From positions 144,312 through 208,311 of the forward strand of contig MU603941.1 in NCBI GenBank assembly GCA_025201845.1: DNA of 64,000 nt, read 5' to 3'. The position numbers and the translations under genes are program-made. Below, piece after piece: positions 50,608-61,126 of this stretch (positions within the stretch are counted from its first letter, which is position 1; each line of letters begins with the position of its first letter). The notes beneath the pieces are model-generated. The model searched no databases, was not told where the DNA came from, and was given only the letters and a program-made list of their open reading frames with translations. Origin of the DNA: Martensiomyces pterosporus (taxonomy: Eukaryota; Kickxellomycota; Kickxellomycetes; Kickxellales; Kickxellaceae).

Positions 50608-51478
50608 TTATTATGAGGAAGTGCGTGAGACAGGAGTGGCAGCTGCGTTTATTTCTTGGGTGTATGGCTGTCGCTGCGGAGTAGTCAGAGTCAGAAAGAA
50701 GGTGGGTACGCCGAGCGCAGAGCTTGCAGCAGCAATGAGTGTCTATCTCCAGTGCCAGCCTTATCGCCGCCGTCTCCACTACCTGTTTGTCGAGCCTCAG
50801 CGCGAAAAGGAGCAAAACGGAGAATGCAGGCGAGCATGGCTAAATATAGAGCGCATCCCGCTTCTCTGGAAGTTACTGCTGCGCACCACCCACATCCTAT
50901 GCAATCCGAAAACCTGGGTAGGCTGCGTATACGTGAACATGCGCGGCAATCAGCTAGGCTACATTCTCGCAGTCTTTGCCAAGCCCCGAGGGTGGCACCA
51001 AGAGTTTGGGAAACACCAGATTGCTCAAGAATGCGCTCACTTGACCTGTCTCTTCATTATTTATGGATGCTGATCAGTACACAGCGGGAGGAGCTATACA
51101 GCCACTCGCAAAAAGCAAACAGCACGCACCTTGGGTCCTCACTAGTTCAATGCCAGCGAATCGAGGTCTGTAGCCATTTTGTTTGCTTGCATTTATGTTA
51201 CTCAACGCGTTTCAGCCGTTGTGATGCGCTGGTGCTTCTAGACTCGACGTAAGCTGAAGACACTTGTGTGAAATTAGGCTGCTCTTTGGCCATGAGCATC
51301 TTCCATAGCCTGGAGCAGCCACTATATAACGCGTCAAGCCTCCCATCAGAAGCCAAAGAACCCTTGCTTACGACCACTTTATTCATACCCCCACACACTA
51401 CCACACACTACCACACCCCATTCCATTCTCTCAGCCACCGTTTTTCATACAAGCACAGCAGGCCCACCCGTATCGTGA
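50608..51478. other. Divergent intergenic region
   Basis: Promoter region of the LPMO (minus) and LITAF-domain gene (plus). No gene supported. A tandem ACCACACACT decamer (about 51389-51415) lies in the probable LITAF leader, and CTATATAA (51322-51329) is a possible TATA box about 150 nt before its ATG. Confidence 0.5.
51322..51329 (+). promoter_or_regulatory. Possible TATA box of the LITAF-domain gene
   Basis: CTATATAA about 150 nt before the LITAF ATG, ahead of the CACAC-rich leader. Confidence 0.35.
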
Positions 51479-52144
51479 ATGAAAATGGCCTCTAGACTCC
51501 ACAAGCCAGTCAGTGATGTCTACGGAGCCAGTGGCGATGCTGCCTTTGGCGACCAAAGCAGGAACGATGTGCCTCCTGCTTACCAAGATCCAGGATATGG
51601 CAATGGACACGCAAGGGCGCCTCCCCCGTTCACTGAAAGATCCAGAGAAATGCCATTTCCATACTCTGAAGGAGACGGACACCAAGGCAACGGCAGCCCT
51701 GATCCACGGCTTGCCGCAACGGTCGACAACTTGTTCGAAGACAACGCTCCTACCGACCACAGGCGCTCATGGAACGGAGCACACCGAGATGGCGACTATC
51801 CTCACAACAGGAGGCACCGCGCCACTTCTCTTCAAAACCCAAGGCACTATAGCAACAACCAGCACACCAGCAACAGCAACGGCTTTGTGGAGCCAGCAGG
51901 ACCCAGCGCAGCTGGGAATCTCGGTCGGCAGTCACAGACAGTCGAATGCCCCTGGTGCCATACGGTCGTCACAACAACCGTGAGGAAACAAATCGGAGTC
52001 AAAGCCGGCGGCGCAGCTGTGGCCGCAGCAATAATTGCCTGGCCGCTGTTCTGGGTGCCCTTGGTTATACCTGCGCTGCAGCGCAAAACACATTACTGCC
52101 CGCAATGCAACCGAAAAATTGGCCGAGGACGCCGCAACGTTTAG
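51479..52144 (+). CDS. LITAF-domain zinc-ribbon membrane-associated protein
   Basis: 221 residues. The first 150 are disordered, with Pro-rich PPAYQDPGY and PPPF motifs like the PPxY/PTAP motifs by which human LITAF binds NEDD4 and TSG101. The C-terminal LITAF domain (about 153-215) has the first knuckle ECPWCHTVV, a hydrophobic hairpin (GGAAVAAAIIAWPLFWVPLV) and the second knuckle HYCPQCNRKIG. LITAF/SIMPLE proteins insert this hairpin into the cytosolic face of late endosomes. Two ATGs are in frame: 51479 (used) and 51485, the latter in the stronger context (A at -3, G at +4). Confidence 0.85.
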   Translation: MKMASRLHKPVSDVYGASGDAAFGDQSRNDVPPAYQDPGYGNGHARAPPPFTERSREMPFPYSEGDGHQGNGSPDPRLAATVDNLFEDNAPTDHRRSWNGAHRDGDYPHNRRHRATSLQNPRHYSNNQHTSNSNGFVEPAGPSAAGNLGRQSQTVECPWCHTVVTTTVRKQIGVKAGGAAVAAAIIAWPLFWVPLVIPALQRKTHYCPQCNRKIGRGRRNV

Positions 52145-52350
52145 CACCAAGGTGTTCCTGTATATTCCTATGCTGTTTCTCTCTCTCAGTGGTCAGAATC
52201 AAAGCGCTGACGCTTACCGCATGTCCTTTAAGCCAGCTCCATGCTCGCCTGTTTTCTTTAGCATTAAAAATACACACCGAACAGCTATGAAGGGAGGGGG
52301 AAGGAGGAAGAAAAGCGACATCCTCTTGGTTCGGCGATGGTGACTGCACG

Positions 52351-53472
52351 CTAGGCATCGGTATATATCTTGCGAATGCCGTCGGTCCGAGCCCTGGCCA
52401 GCGTCACAGGGCAGCGGCCGGTTTCTGAGACATGGCGGTAGATGCACGGGTAGCAAAAGACATAGCCCGATGGGGCCATAGCTGGGTTTGTGCGCGGCCT
52501 TTCGCATATCGGGCAAATGTTCTGGTCCTCAGGCACGGATATGCCATCCACATGTGGCTTGAGAGGCATGGGCGGAGGTGGAACAGGTGCTTGCTGGACC
52601 TTTTTGTGGAAATCGGAGCGATACCACCACTCCAAGAACCGGTAGAAGAAAATAGAGAGCGGCAGCAGCACCTTGAGGAAGTCGAGGCCGCCTGTAAGCA
52701 GCCTCGCCACAAGATTACGAGCAAAGCGGATGACTGATCCGTTGGAAGGAGCAAGCAGACTGCTCTTTGACGATGGCCCGCGCGCATCCATAGCACGATA
52801 GTCAGCAGCAGTCATGCGCCGAACCTGGAGCCCAAGAATGTGCAGCCACGGCGAGTTGTAGTTTGTGCGGTCAAACATGTAGGCAATGTAGTACAGTGCA
52901 GTCGCCATGTGGTAAGAGAAATTGGCATGCGGGTAGTAGCGTTTGAAAGCTCGCTTGGCCGCCTGAATGAGCACAGCAAGCCGGCGAGAGGCTCCAGCCA
53001 AACCCTCGGGAATACGGTCGTCGTCCGACTCGCCTGCCTGGGCAAAGGCGCCTCCCAGCAGGCGAGCAGCCTCGCCGCCGCTAATCTTCTCGTAGTACTG
53101 GTCCAACCGGCTCTTGACAAGAGGGAGTCCAACAAGGAACACAAGCGACCCCCACACGTTTGCTCGAGTCATGTTGCCGTCGCCACGGATCTTGTGTGTG
53201 CGCACTCGCTTTGTTCCATAAAAGTGCTCCGTGAAGGACCCGCCGTAGTTGCGGAGATAGTGGCGCTCCACCAGGAGCATAATCGCTGCGTAGACCTCTT
53301 CGTGCCAGTTGAGGATGCGAACCAAGTAGCGTGGGTATCTGTGGGCGTAGACAGAGGTTACATGCCGCAGTGCTGGCTCCAGCAAGTCGCTCATTTTGTG
53401 CTGGGCAACAATCTCGAACAAGGACGGCTTGCCCGAATCGGCGCCGCTCAGCATGTCGCTCATAAACTCCAT
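52351..53472 (-). CDS. Peroxisome assembly protein PEX12 (RING)
   Basis: 373 residues, single exon. PEX12 forms, with PEX2 and PEX10, the peroxisomal RING ubiquitin-ligase channel that recycles the import receptor PEX5. The N-terminal Pex2/12 domain begins with the family's KPSLFEIVAQ motif (about 15-24) and has several membrane helices. The C-terminal RING begins at Cys320 (CPICERPRTNPA) and continues with CYPCIYRHVSETGRCP. As in other PEX12 proteins the RING is degenerate and keeps ligands for only one zinc. It is head to head with the HSV2-like PROPPIN gene, 418 bp apart. Confidence 0.93.
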   Translation of the reverse strand: MEFMSDMLSGADSGKPSLFEIVAQHKMSDLLEPALRHVTSVYAHRYPRYLVRILNWHEEVYAAIMLLVERHYLRNYGGSFTEHFYGTKRVRTHKIRGDGNMTRANVWGSLVFLVGLPLVKSRLDQYYEKISGGEAARLLGGAFAQAGESDDDRIPEGLAGASRRLAVLIQAAKRAFKRYYPHANFSYHMATALYYIAYMFDRTNYNSPWLHILGLQVRRMTAADYRAMDARGPSSKSSLLAPSNGSVIRFARNLVARLLTGGLDFLKVLLPLSIFFYRFLEWWYRSDFHKKVQQAPVPPPPMPLKPHVDGISVPEDQNICPICERPRTNPAMAPSGYVFCYPCIYRHVSETGRCPVTLARARTDGIRKIYTDA

Positions 53473-53890
53473 CTTTGCCGCCTTTTTTTCTTTTCTTTTA
53501 ACGTTACCACCGCTTTCGAGTCAAATGGAAGAAGACGCAGACGGGCAAGAGAGAAAACGAACAGTGTGTCACTTGACTGGCAAAGATAGCAAGGCCAAAA
53601 GTCCACAGTATATCTGGCATTCATAGTCACATGATCGCGAGTGCAGTGCGCGTTGTTGCTGCTGACGCTTCTCTTGCGGGTGCTGCTTCTGGCCCATGCA
53701 TTATTCCTGGCAGGCGTTTCGAAAGCACGGCGCTCCTTTTCCGGTCCACGGCGCCTTGCTCGCTTTGTAGTTGCCTACTTTTTGTTCTTCCAGCATTTCG
53801 AATTCTACTTGCTACTGTTTGCTCTACGCAGCCGCCAGCATCGCACTTCAGACTCTACGGAAACACACCCTGCGCAGCTTCTGACGAAAA
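53473..53890. other. Divergent promoter of PEX12 and HSV2-like gene
   Basis: 418 bp shared by PEX12 (minus) and the autophagy PROPPIN (plus). No gene seen. Confidence 0.5.
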
Positions 53891-55423
53891 ATGAACGTGG
53901 GACGGCCCGCACCGCGCTCTGGCACCAGCGCCCAGGACAGCTATGCCCCAGACCTGCTTTATGCCGCTTTCAACCAGGACTACGGCTGCTTTGCGATTGG
54001 AACACAGACGGGGTTCAGAATATTCAACAGCGACCCTTACAAGGAGAAAATGAGGCGGGGTAAGCAGGCGCAAAGCAGCTGCGCTTGCGCTTTAATTTGT
54101 GCCAAGGAGATTGGCATTCAGCTTCCATTTTGCCCTCATGTCGTCTTTTTGTTGCATGTTACTGCCACAGGGGTGTGGTGTGCATGGCACACCACACAGC
54201 TGCTCGTGGCCGGGATTTGCCCAAGTAGCTTGTTCGCTCGCTGCCTTTTGTCGCTGCGGCTCCGCTAACTGCCTCCTTTGCCTTTCTTTCTTTTGTTGCA
54301 AACGGGCGTGTCAATGTGCGCACAAATAGAGTTCAAGGACGGCGGCATTGGGATGGTGGCCATGCTATACAGGTCGAATTATCTGGCACTTGTTGGTGGA
54401 GGACGGAATCCACGGTTCCCTCCCAACAAGGTCATGCTGTGGGATGATGCCAGCTCCAAGATCATCGCCGAGCTCGAGTTCAGGTCGGATGTTCTTAATG
54501 TGCACCTTCAGCGCGACCGTATCGTCGTGATTCTGCGAAACAAATGCATTGTCTGCTCTCTAGAAGCAAAGCCGCGCCATCTGCATGCGTTTGAAACCTG
54601 CGACAACGACCGCGGCGCTGTAGCCATTAGCGGAAGCAGTGACAGCGGCATCTTGGCGTTCCCAGGTCGGCAAAAGGGCCACATCCAGATCGTAGACCTG
54701 CACTCATGCATCAATCTTGCTGGAACGCAGGACTCAGCTGGCCCGTCTGCAGCTGCGGCGGGCCAGCCAGGCATCGATGCGCAGCGAGCACGGTCAAGGA
54801 GCCGAGGAAGCATTTCTACCGATGCCAGAGCATTGTCAACTTCGCCACCAGCCAGCTCAGCTATCCACCCGACAAACATAAACATCATTGCTGCCCATGC
54901 AACCTCTATCAGCGCCCTTGCAGTCAGCGCCGACGGGACCATGGTTGCAAGTGCCAGCGAGAAGGGCACGCTTATCCGCATTTTTGACACTATGAGCGGC
55001 AGGCTACTACACGAGCTTCGACGCGGCGTTGACCGCGCTGACATATACAGCATCGCATTCAGCCCCGACAACACTAGGCTCTGTGTGTCTTCAGACAAGG
55101 GCACGGTCCATGTATTCAACCTTGAAGCAAAGCAGGACCACAGCCAGCTGGCCGCTGGAGCATCGCCGGCTGGAGCATCGGCGACGGCATCAGGCAACCG
55201 CCAGTCAAACCTGAAGTTTATGAAAGACCTCCTGCCCAAGTATTTTTCCTCAGAGTGGTCATTTGCGCACTTCCGTATCGCCAACGAGGTCCGCTGCATA
55301 TGCGGGTTTGGAAGCGAGCGCAACAGTGTCATTGTACTCTGCGCTGACGGCACAGCTCAGAAGTACTCGTTTGACTCGTACCGCGGAAACTGCGTCAGAG
55401 AGTGGTATCGCAAGTTCATTTGA
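53891..55423 (+). CDS. PROPPIN phosphoinositide-binding WD protein (WIPI3/Hsv2-like)
   Basis: Two exons: 53891-54059 and 54330-55423, with a 270-nt intron (GTAAGC to AAATAG). The join reads KEKMRR-E-FKDGGIGMVAML, matching WDR45B/WIPI3; total 420 residues. The seven-bladed beta-propeller is recognisable from CFAIGTQTGFRIFN, LALVGGGRNPRFPPNKV and ASEKGTLIRIFDT to WSFAHFRI. The lipid-binding motif is LRRG (in ELRRGVDRADIYSIAFS), a form of the F/LRRG signature whose two arginines bind PI3P and PI(3,5)P2. It is closer to WIPI3/4 and yeast Hsv2 than to Atg18. An Ala/Ser/Gln-rich insertion (about residues 190-235) sits in one propeller loop. Roles: autophagosome or micronucleophagy functions. Confidence 0.9.
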
Positions 55424-55732
55424 AAGCCAGGCACCGCTTTAATATACCTATGGTCCGCACTACCCTATGGTGCCCCGAGCCATATCCACAGTGCCATTTG
55501 GGAAGCATATTGCTTTCTGTATCTCAGCCCATCAGTGATCCGGTACTTCACGTGGTGCCGGCCCAATGTTTTAGACAGGCACTGCTCGAGCTTTATTGGC
55601 CGTTTTTGTTGGGGCTTCCGAGCAGGGCAATGGTGCCTCACGGTCTCTGCTTGCTTTATCCTTTCAAATATAGACCTTGCCTACTTCACTGCCGCCATAC
55701 TAGCTGCTGCGGCAATACCCTGAGAGTCAGGT
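55424..55732. other. Intergenic between tandem plus-strand genes
   Basis: 309 bp, 3' UTR of the PROPPIN and promoter of the IPA1-like gene. No gene seen. Confidence 0.45.
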
Positions 55733-57548
55733 ATGGCATCTTACTTTATCGAAGTTCTTGACAACCTTTCAGTTGTGGATATCTATGTGGAGTGCAAGGG
55801 AGGAGGCGACCCTGGTTTCGGGTGCTGTGCTGTGAAACTGGAAGGATCGCAAGCAGTGCGAGTAGACCGGCAAACAGCGGTTGGCTTGCCTGTCCCAGTG
55901 GACGAAAGACATGCTACAACGACACAGCCCACCAGGCAAACACCAAAGGGAGGACCGGCAGTTGAATCGCAGGAGTGGGTACGCATCAGAGCACCTATTG
56001 CTAGTGGCAGCAAGATGGCCAGACTGGAGACTTCCCCACGGTTGATTACGGATGTCAAGCGCCCAATAACTGCCAGGATGATCGATGGCCTGCATGGAAT
56101 ACGCTGTCGAAACTGCAAAGAGCATATTCTCGAGACCGATCACGGAGGCAAGCATAGCACGGGTATGGCAAATGTGCGCGACCTCCCATCAACATATTGG
56201 AGCGAACTAATTGACTGCTGGGTATGCCACCCTGAAGAGGATGAGCTGAATATAAACATGGACCTGCTCCATATATTTGAGCCCGAGTGCGCCACAGGAA
56301 GCTCGCAGACAGGCAGCAGCAAAGCCAATTCTACGCAAAAGACAGACCCAGAAAACGATGGCGTGCCGAGCTCTGGTACAAGTAGGGCGAGCTTGGATGT
56401 GTGGGTTGGACACACGCACATTCTTGCCCCCCAGCAGCTTTTTAGAGCCGTGGTAGCAAGGAATGTAACGCTAGACGCAAAGGTAAGTTCATATATCAGG
56501 AGTGCTTGAGCACTGTACTTGCAAAGCTACGGATGGGCTACATGCTGCAGCCTTCCTACGTCTATAGCGTGGAGTCTATGGCTGTATGCGCAGGCTTGAT
56601 ATCCAAGATTAACGGCGCAACCGCTTAGCCTCTACGCAAATCCAAGAGTCGTGCAGCATCACTGCGCTGATTCAGCTGGAGCTGCTCTTCACAGAGGCGG
56701 CGCGTAGTTTGTCTGAACAAACCAGCAATGCGCAAAGACAGCATTTCTGGCTAAAGGCAACCCGACAATGAAAAGGCGCACTGCTATGGCGCTGGTGCTG
56801 CTGAGTTCCTCTGGAGTGCTTGTTCTAAAGCCACTGGGTCTGCATGCATCAATTGCTGTAGGATCGCTTCCATGGCAGCTATATGGAGCTGCAATGCAAC
56901 GAATGCGAAAGCGCTGTTGGCGAAGTTGGATATATGGGCCAAAAAAAGCTATTTATGGTGTATTCACACCGTGTGGATTTTCTGCTTAAAGACCCAAGGT
57001 ACGTGCTGGCATATTTATATCGCTGGGTGCTTGCCCGTCTCCTGTATCCACTCGCTGCACGAAAGATGTGCTGTCCACACAGGCTAACAGATGCTGCTCC
57101 CGGGGTTTGCTACACGCTATGCTCATGCACACAGTGCCACAATAGACCGCCTATTTCAATTAGTCTCGCGCAGACATTTGCCAGTGAAGTTGTCGACCAT
57201 GCGGCTGCGCACGCGATATACAAGTTTATTGTCGAGGACCGCAGGCTGTGCAAACCCGTGTTGCTTGTGCACCTGGTTGGGTGGAACGCCGAGATAATAG
57301 CGCATGCACCCGCTGCTAGAAGCAAGCCAGTATCTGGCCGGTGCATCAAGGTCCTGTATGCAGAGGCTGGAGGCAGCACGTTTGACACAATGGCAAAACA
57401 GTGGGCGGATGGGGGCATGGCAGAGCGCATACCCCTTCTTGGCAACGACTGCGACGAGCTTTTGCGTGTGCTGCTGCAAAACACACGTCTGGTTCCACCG
57501 CTACTGCGAACAATGGCCCACATGTCTCGTAGCTTCCTTCCAATCTAG
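55733..57548 (+). CDS. HECT-like E2-binding protein (UBE3D/IPA1 family)
   Basis: Three exons: 55733-56482, 56862-56998 and 57164-57548, giving 423 residues. Intron 1 (GTAAGT to GCTGTAG, 379 nt) is in phase 0; intron 2 (GTACGT to AATTAG, 165 nt) is in phase 2. The joined frame reads NVTLDAK-DRFHGSYMELQCNECESAVGEV, then KDP-SLAQTFASEVV. This is the UBE3D (human) / Ipa1 (yeast YJR141W) family: CRNCKEHIL (Cys125, Cys128), the signature DLPSTYWSELIDCWVCH (Cys162, Cys165, His166) and a second CNECESAVG knuckle. UBE3D binds E2 enzymes; Ipa1 is needed for pre-mRNA 3'-end formation. Exon 1 is certain; the exact acceptor of exon 3 is my best choice by frame and homology. Confidence 0.78.
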
Positions 57549-57866
57549 CAGCTGCGCTTTCGGGTGAGATCAACAGCAGCCACCAGGCATTTCGCTGGAC
57601 AAGATGGTCTTGATCGTGATCTGCAAGCCCTTCGTTTACGCCAGATTAAACGCCTCATTGACTTTGACGCGGCTGTGTTTACAATAGAAGTCGGCGTGCA
57701 GCAAGCACCCGCTTTTCTTTTGGCCATGTGCACACGCGCATTTCTCACCTGTTTTTTTTAGCACGCTGTTTACGTACTCTTAAAAGCCCAGCCGTCTTTC
57801 AGTGCTGGCCAAATCCTTCTCGTTGAACGTGTTGCTGCCAACTCGCTAGGTGAAAAAAAAGCAGAC
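57549..57866. other. Intergenic upstream of ORC3
   Basis: 318 bp. No gene seen. T-rich near 57750-57760, then the ORC3 leader with an A8 run just before the ATG. Confidence 0.45.
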
Positions 57867-60113
57867 ATGGCGGACACATACAAACCTGTGGATGCGTTCG
57901 ACTCCATGACCGAGAGCACCTTTATCATAAAGCCGAAGGCAAAGGCCAGTGGCAGCACTGGCAAACATAAGGCAGGCCGCATCAATATCAGCGGCGGGTT
58001 TGTGCCTTTGCTCCAGGGTAGAGAGGCGCCCGAGTCGCTGGAGCTGAGGCGGCAGCTCTTTGAGAAGATGTGGACGCCGCTGGAGGAGCTTTTCATCAGA
58101 ACCGAGCAGGAAGTCAACGGTGTTGGCATCGCCGAGATATGCAGCTTTGTTGACGCGTCATACACACGCATTGATACCAAAGAGAAGGGCTGGCTTGACC
58201 CTCCCTTCGCCGAGCTTGCCACAGCAATAGCATTTGCAGGCGTAAACACAGGCGACCACTCCAAGCTGTTCGCTTCGCTTCGTACAAGACTGCGTGCGAA
58301 TGGCCACCACGTTGCCCTGATGGAGTCCCAGTATTGCTCGACGCTGCCCGGCATGCTAAAGTACTTGCTGGACCAGATCCTTTATAGCGAGGAAGGCGTG
58401 GGCGCAGCGGCCAGTTCAAAGGCTGTTGCCTACGACATGAATATTCTCCGGCTGTGGTGGGAGGATAAGGTTGCAGCAGCAGCTAGCCACAGCTCAGCCG
58501 ACAGCAGCAGGGTGGTTGTTGTTTTGCAGGACCTTGAGGGCTTCCCGCCTTTGGTCGTTGATGATTTTATCAGGATCGCTGGCAACTGCTGCGGCTCTGT
58601 GCCTATTGTCCTGGTCCTTGGTTTGGCAACCTCCTACGAGAGCCTCCACCAGTCACTGACAAAGGCTAGCATATCTACACTGAATGTCGAGCGGTTCAAT
58701 TTGCAGCGCTCCAAGCAGTGCATTGACGCTATCATCAGCAAGGTGCTTGTCAGGTGCATGGCAACGCTGTCGTTTGGTGCAGAGGCTTACAAGTCGCTGC
58801 TGGATCAGTTCCTGCTGTACAACTTCTCCATCACTGCGTTTGTCAGAAAGATGAAGTATGCAGCCATGGACTTCTTTTACGCGCACCCACTAAGCGTGCT
58901 TGTAAGCATGGTCAAACAGACAGAGAGCGGCACTGTATCTGTCATCGACTGCCCCATTCAGCTGAGCCACGATCAGGCTGAGCTTATTCGCATGCAGCGA
59001 TCAGTCCAGCGATTCCTCGAGCATCATGTCCGTGCAGGCGGAGATCGCGACTACTTCAATCGAGCAGTCAACGACGATGGGTTCCTCCAGACAGTAGTCG
59101 TGCCTCAAATGCTACGAAAGCTAGCATCCTACCGTCAGCTCTACAGCCTGGGGATCGACTTTGCGCAAGCTATCCAGGATGAGTCGCCAGAATCAATGCG
59201 AAAGCCCATTCGGACGCTACACTATTACGGGTTGAGCCAGACATACGGCGAGTGCACACACTGGAAGACGCTTTCGGCAATAGTCCGTAAGATGAAGGCA
59301 CCCGAGATGGAACTGCTTTTGGCCAAGCTCTGCCATATTGCAGACAGAGCTGTGGGTGTTGACTGGAGACTGGCTGCTGAATCAGGCTTGGACATCCCAG
59401 AGCGGCTGCGTCAAGCTCAAGCGCTGCTTGCTGATCCAGAGGGTGATAATAGCGCTCCCAGTGGCGCTGCAGCAACAGAAAGGACATCCGGCCAGGGGCA
59501 GACGAAGCGGATCAGAACTCGCACGGATATGGAAAGCCGGCCATTCCTTCTCTTTGACAGTAGCTCGAGCGACCACGTGCTGCGTGCTCTTGACAAATGC
59601 AGCGGCATGATCGAGGACATCCTAAGATCATGCTTGTCCGCCTACCGCGATGTGCCACTGCAAGAGGTGTTTTATTATAAGCACTCGCTTCTCCTCGACA
59701 CAACATTCAGCGCGCAGCCGCGTGCGGCTGTACAGGCAGCGCTAGGAAAGACGGCCTACTACATAAACTGCGAATGCTGCAAGGCCTCAGCAAGCAGCGA
59801 TGAGGACGGATCAGAGGCAGGCATGGGTGGCAACGACGAGGATGCAGACCAGCGCATCGTGCCTAGCATGCAGGATACCAGCATCGCATATAGGCTCCAC
59901 CAAGAGTGCGGGCGGATGATCAACCTGTACGACTGGTACTCGGCGTTCTCGTCAGTTGTCGAGAAGGAGGAATTCACAGCAGGACGAGCCCCTGACCAAA
60001 GCGAGACACAGGCACGTTTTTTGCGAGCGGTAGAGGAGATGAGGCTCCTGGGCTTCATCAAGTCGACGCAGAGAAAGACAGATCACGTAGTGCGCTTGAC
60101 GTGGGGCATGTAG
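57867..60113 (+). CDS. Origin recognition complex subunit 3
   Basis: 748 residues, single exon. ORC3 is a structural AAA+-like subunit of the six-subunit complex that marks replication origins and loads MCM2-7. The N-terminal ORC3 domain is clear: LRRQLFEKMWTPLEELF, FAGVNTGDHSKLFASLRTRL (about 126-145), VVVVLQDLEGFPPLVVDDFI (Walker-B-like region) and LLDQFLLYNFSITAFVRKMK. The last 150 residues fit the C-terminal winged-helix region, with an acidic insertion (SSDEDGSEAGMGGNDEDAD) that could be phosphorylated. Length agrees with human ORC3 (711) and yeast Orc3 (616). Start at 57867 has A at -3. AATAAA occurs about 80 nt after the stop. Confidence 0.9.
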   Translation: MADTYKPVDAFDSMTESTFIIKPKAKASGSTGKHKAGRINISGGFVPLLQGREAPESLELRRQLFEKMWTPLEELFIRTEQEVNGVGIAEICSFVDASYTRIDTKEKGWLDPPFAELATAIAFAGVNTGDHSKLFASLRTRLRANGHHVALMESQYCSTLPGMLKYLLDQILYSEEGVGAAASSKAVAYDMNILRLWWEDKVAAAASHSSADSSRVVVVLQDLEGFPPLVVDDFIRIAGNCCGSVPIVLVLGLATSYESLHQSLTKASISTLNVERFNLQRSKQCIDAIISKVLVRCMATLSFGAEAYKSLLDQFLLYNFSITAFVRKMKYAAMDFFYAHPLSVLVSMVKQTESGTVSVIDCPIQLSHDQAELIRMQRSVQRFLEHHVRAGGDRDYFNRAVNDDGFLQTVVVPQMLRKLASYRQLYSLGIDFAQAIQDESPESMRKPIRTLHYYGLSQTYGECTHWKTLSAIVRKMKAPEMELLLAKLCHIADRAVGVDWRLAAESGLDIPERLRQAQALLADPEGDNSAPSGAAATERTSGQGQTKRIRTRTDMESRPFLLFDSSSSDHVLRALDKCSGMIEDILRSCLSAYRDVPLQEVFYYKHSLLLDTTFSAQPRAAVQAALGKTAYYINCECCKASASSDEDGSEAGMGGNDEDADQRIVPSMQDTSIAYRLHQECGRMINLYDWYSAFSSVVEKEEFTAGRAPDQSETQARFLRAVEEMRLLGFIKSTQRKTDHVVRLTWGM

Positions 60114-60190
60114 ATGTAGTTCACGGCGGTAGCAGTGGCGCTGTGTGGATCTGAGAGCATCTAAGAGCATCTGTTTATGTAGCACGCCAA

Positions 60191-60196
60191 AATAAA
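60191..60196 (+). terminator. AATAAA polyadenylation signal of ORC3
   Basis: AATAAA 78 nt after the ORC3 stop. The convergent RPA43 gene ends 88 nt further on, so the two 3' UTRs probably overlap. Confidence 0.45.
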
Positions 60197-60283
60197 GGCA
60201 AAATGGTGATCGAAAGAGAGAAACAAACGGACTTTTGGCCAAGAACGAAAAGACACCGACTGATATAAACATAGAGCCTCGAG

Positions 60284-61126
60284 CTAACGGAGCGCGCCTG
60301 TTACGCTCAGAACCTCGTTGGCTCGAATGACATCGACAATGACAAACTCTAGGGAGCCATTGGTGCCGATAGACTGGCTGGTGCCCTTGATCACCCACTC
60401 TCCAGAGCCAAACTTGCTGCCGGAAAAGTCCCGATCCTTGCTGGCGGCCTGATCATCGGCAGCTGCCGAATGAGCCTCTTCCTCGCTGCCGTCTTCTTCC
60501 TCGCCAGTGCTGTGGCCCTCGCTGGCACTGGGCTCTTCTTGGCGAGCAGAAGCTGCGCGAGCAACAATCTCATCGTCGTCGAACGGGCGCCACTCATACC
60601 TGTCCTTTGGAATGAAGGACGCAGGGATCGATGCATTGAACGTGTCCCAGAGCAGCAGGCCGATGTGGTCTGGCGATTGGACGTTGATGCAGCCGTTCAC
60701 AGACATGCCCGAAATCGGCCTCCACAGGAGAAGCCGTGCAGACACTTCCAGCTGGCCATAGGGGGAGTCATTGAACAGAAGGGCTGTGTCGGACAGGGGC
60801 TTGACCTTTGAGTACGAAAGCACAACGCCCCTGACTTGGGGCACGAAATGGAGCAGCATGCTGTTTAGTGTCTCGTGCACACCCGCCCAAAAGTCGCGGC
60901 TGTAAATGGGAGCAAGCGTCACTGTGAGCCTTGTGGTCGTCTCGATGAAGCCAGTTCCATCGATCGGCGTGGGATACGGTATAGAGGGGCGAGCAGCCTC
61001 CGTCGAGCTGTGTGCATGGCTGCTGCTGCTGCTGCTGCTGCTCTTGCTGCCCTTCTTGGGCGGTTTGTGGGTCTTTGCCTTCTTCGCAGAGGCGTCTTTT
61101 TGATGCGACTTTCTCTTCTCGGCCAT
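60284..61126 (-). CDS. RNA polymerase I subunit RPA43
   Basis: 280 residues. The N-terminal extension is basic and Ser-rich (KRKSHQKDASAKKAK, then a poly-Ser run coded by AGC), as in fungal Rpa43. The folded part has the OB/Rpb7-like motifs: FWAGVHETLNSMLLHFVPQV, GVVLSYSKVKPL, NDSPYGQLEVSARLLLWRP, GMSVNGCINVQSPDHIGLLL and FNASIPASFIPKDRYEW. It forms the Rpa43-Rpa14 stalk of Pol I, which contacts Rrn3 for rDNA initiation. An acidic Glu/Ser run divides the last strands, as in related proteins. The open frame extends to a GTG upstream; the ATG at 61126 is the first. Divergent with eS8. Confidence 0.88.
   Translation of the reverse strand: MAEKRKSHQKDASAKKAKTHKPPKKGSKSSSSSSSSHAHSSTEAARPSIPYPTPIDGTGFIETTTRLTVTLAPIYSRDFWAGVHETLNSMLLHFVPQVRGVVLSYSKVKPLSDTALLFNDSPYGQLEVSARLLLWRPISGMSVNGCINVQSPDHIGLLLWDTFNASIPASFIPKDRYEWRPFDDDEIVARAASARQEEPSASEGHSTGEEEDGSEEEAHSAAADDQAASKDRDFSGSKFGSGEWVIKGTSQSIGTNGSLEFVIVDVIRANEVLSVTGALR
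61018..61042. repeat. CTG/AGC microsatellite coding polyserine
   Basis: (CTG)8-type run in RPA43, read as AGC on the coding strand and giving a poly-Ser tract. Confidence 0.8.

Noticed and set aside
50486..51073. 195-codon plus-strand frame before the LITAF gene
   Set aside because: Begins inside and antisense to the LPMO signal peptide; no recognisable motif.
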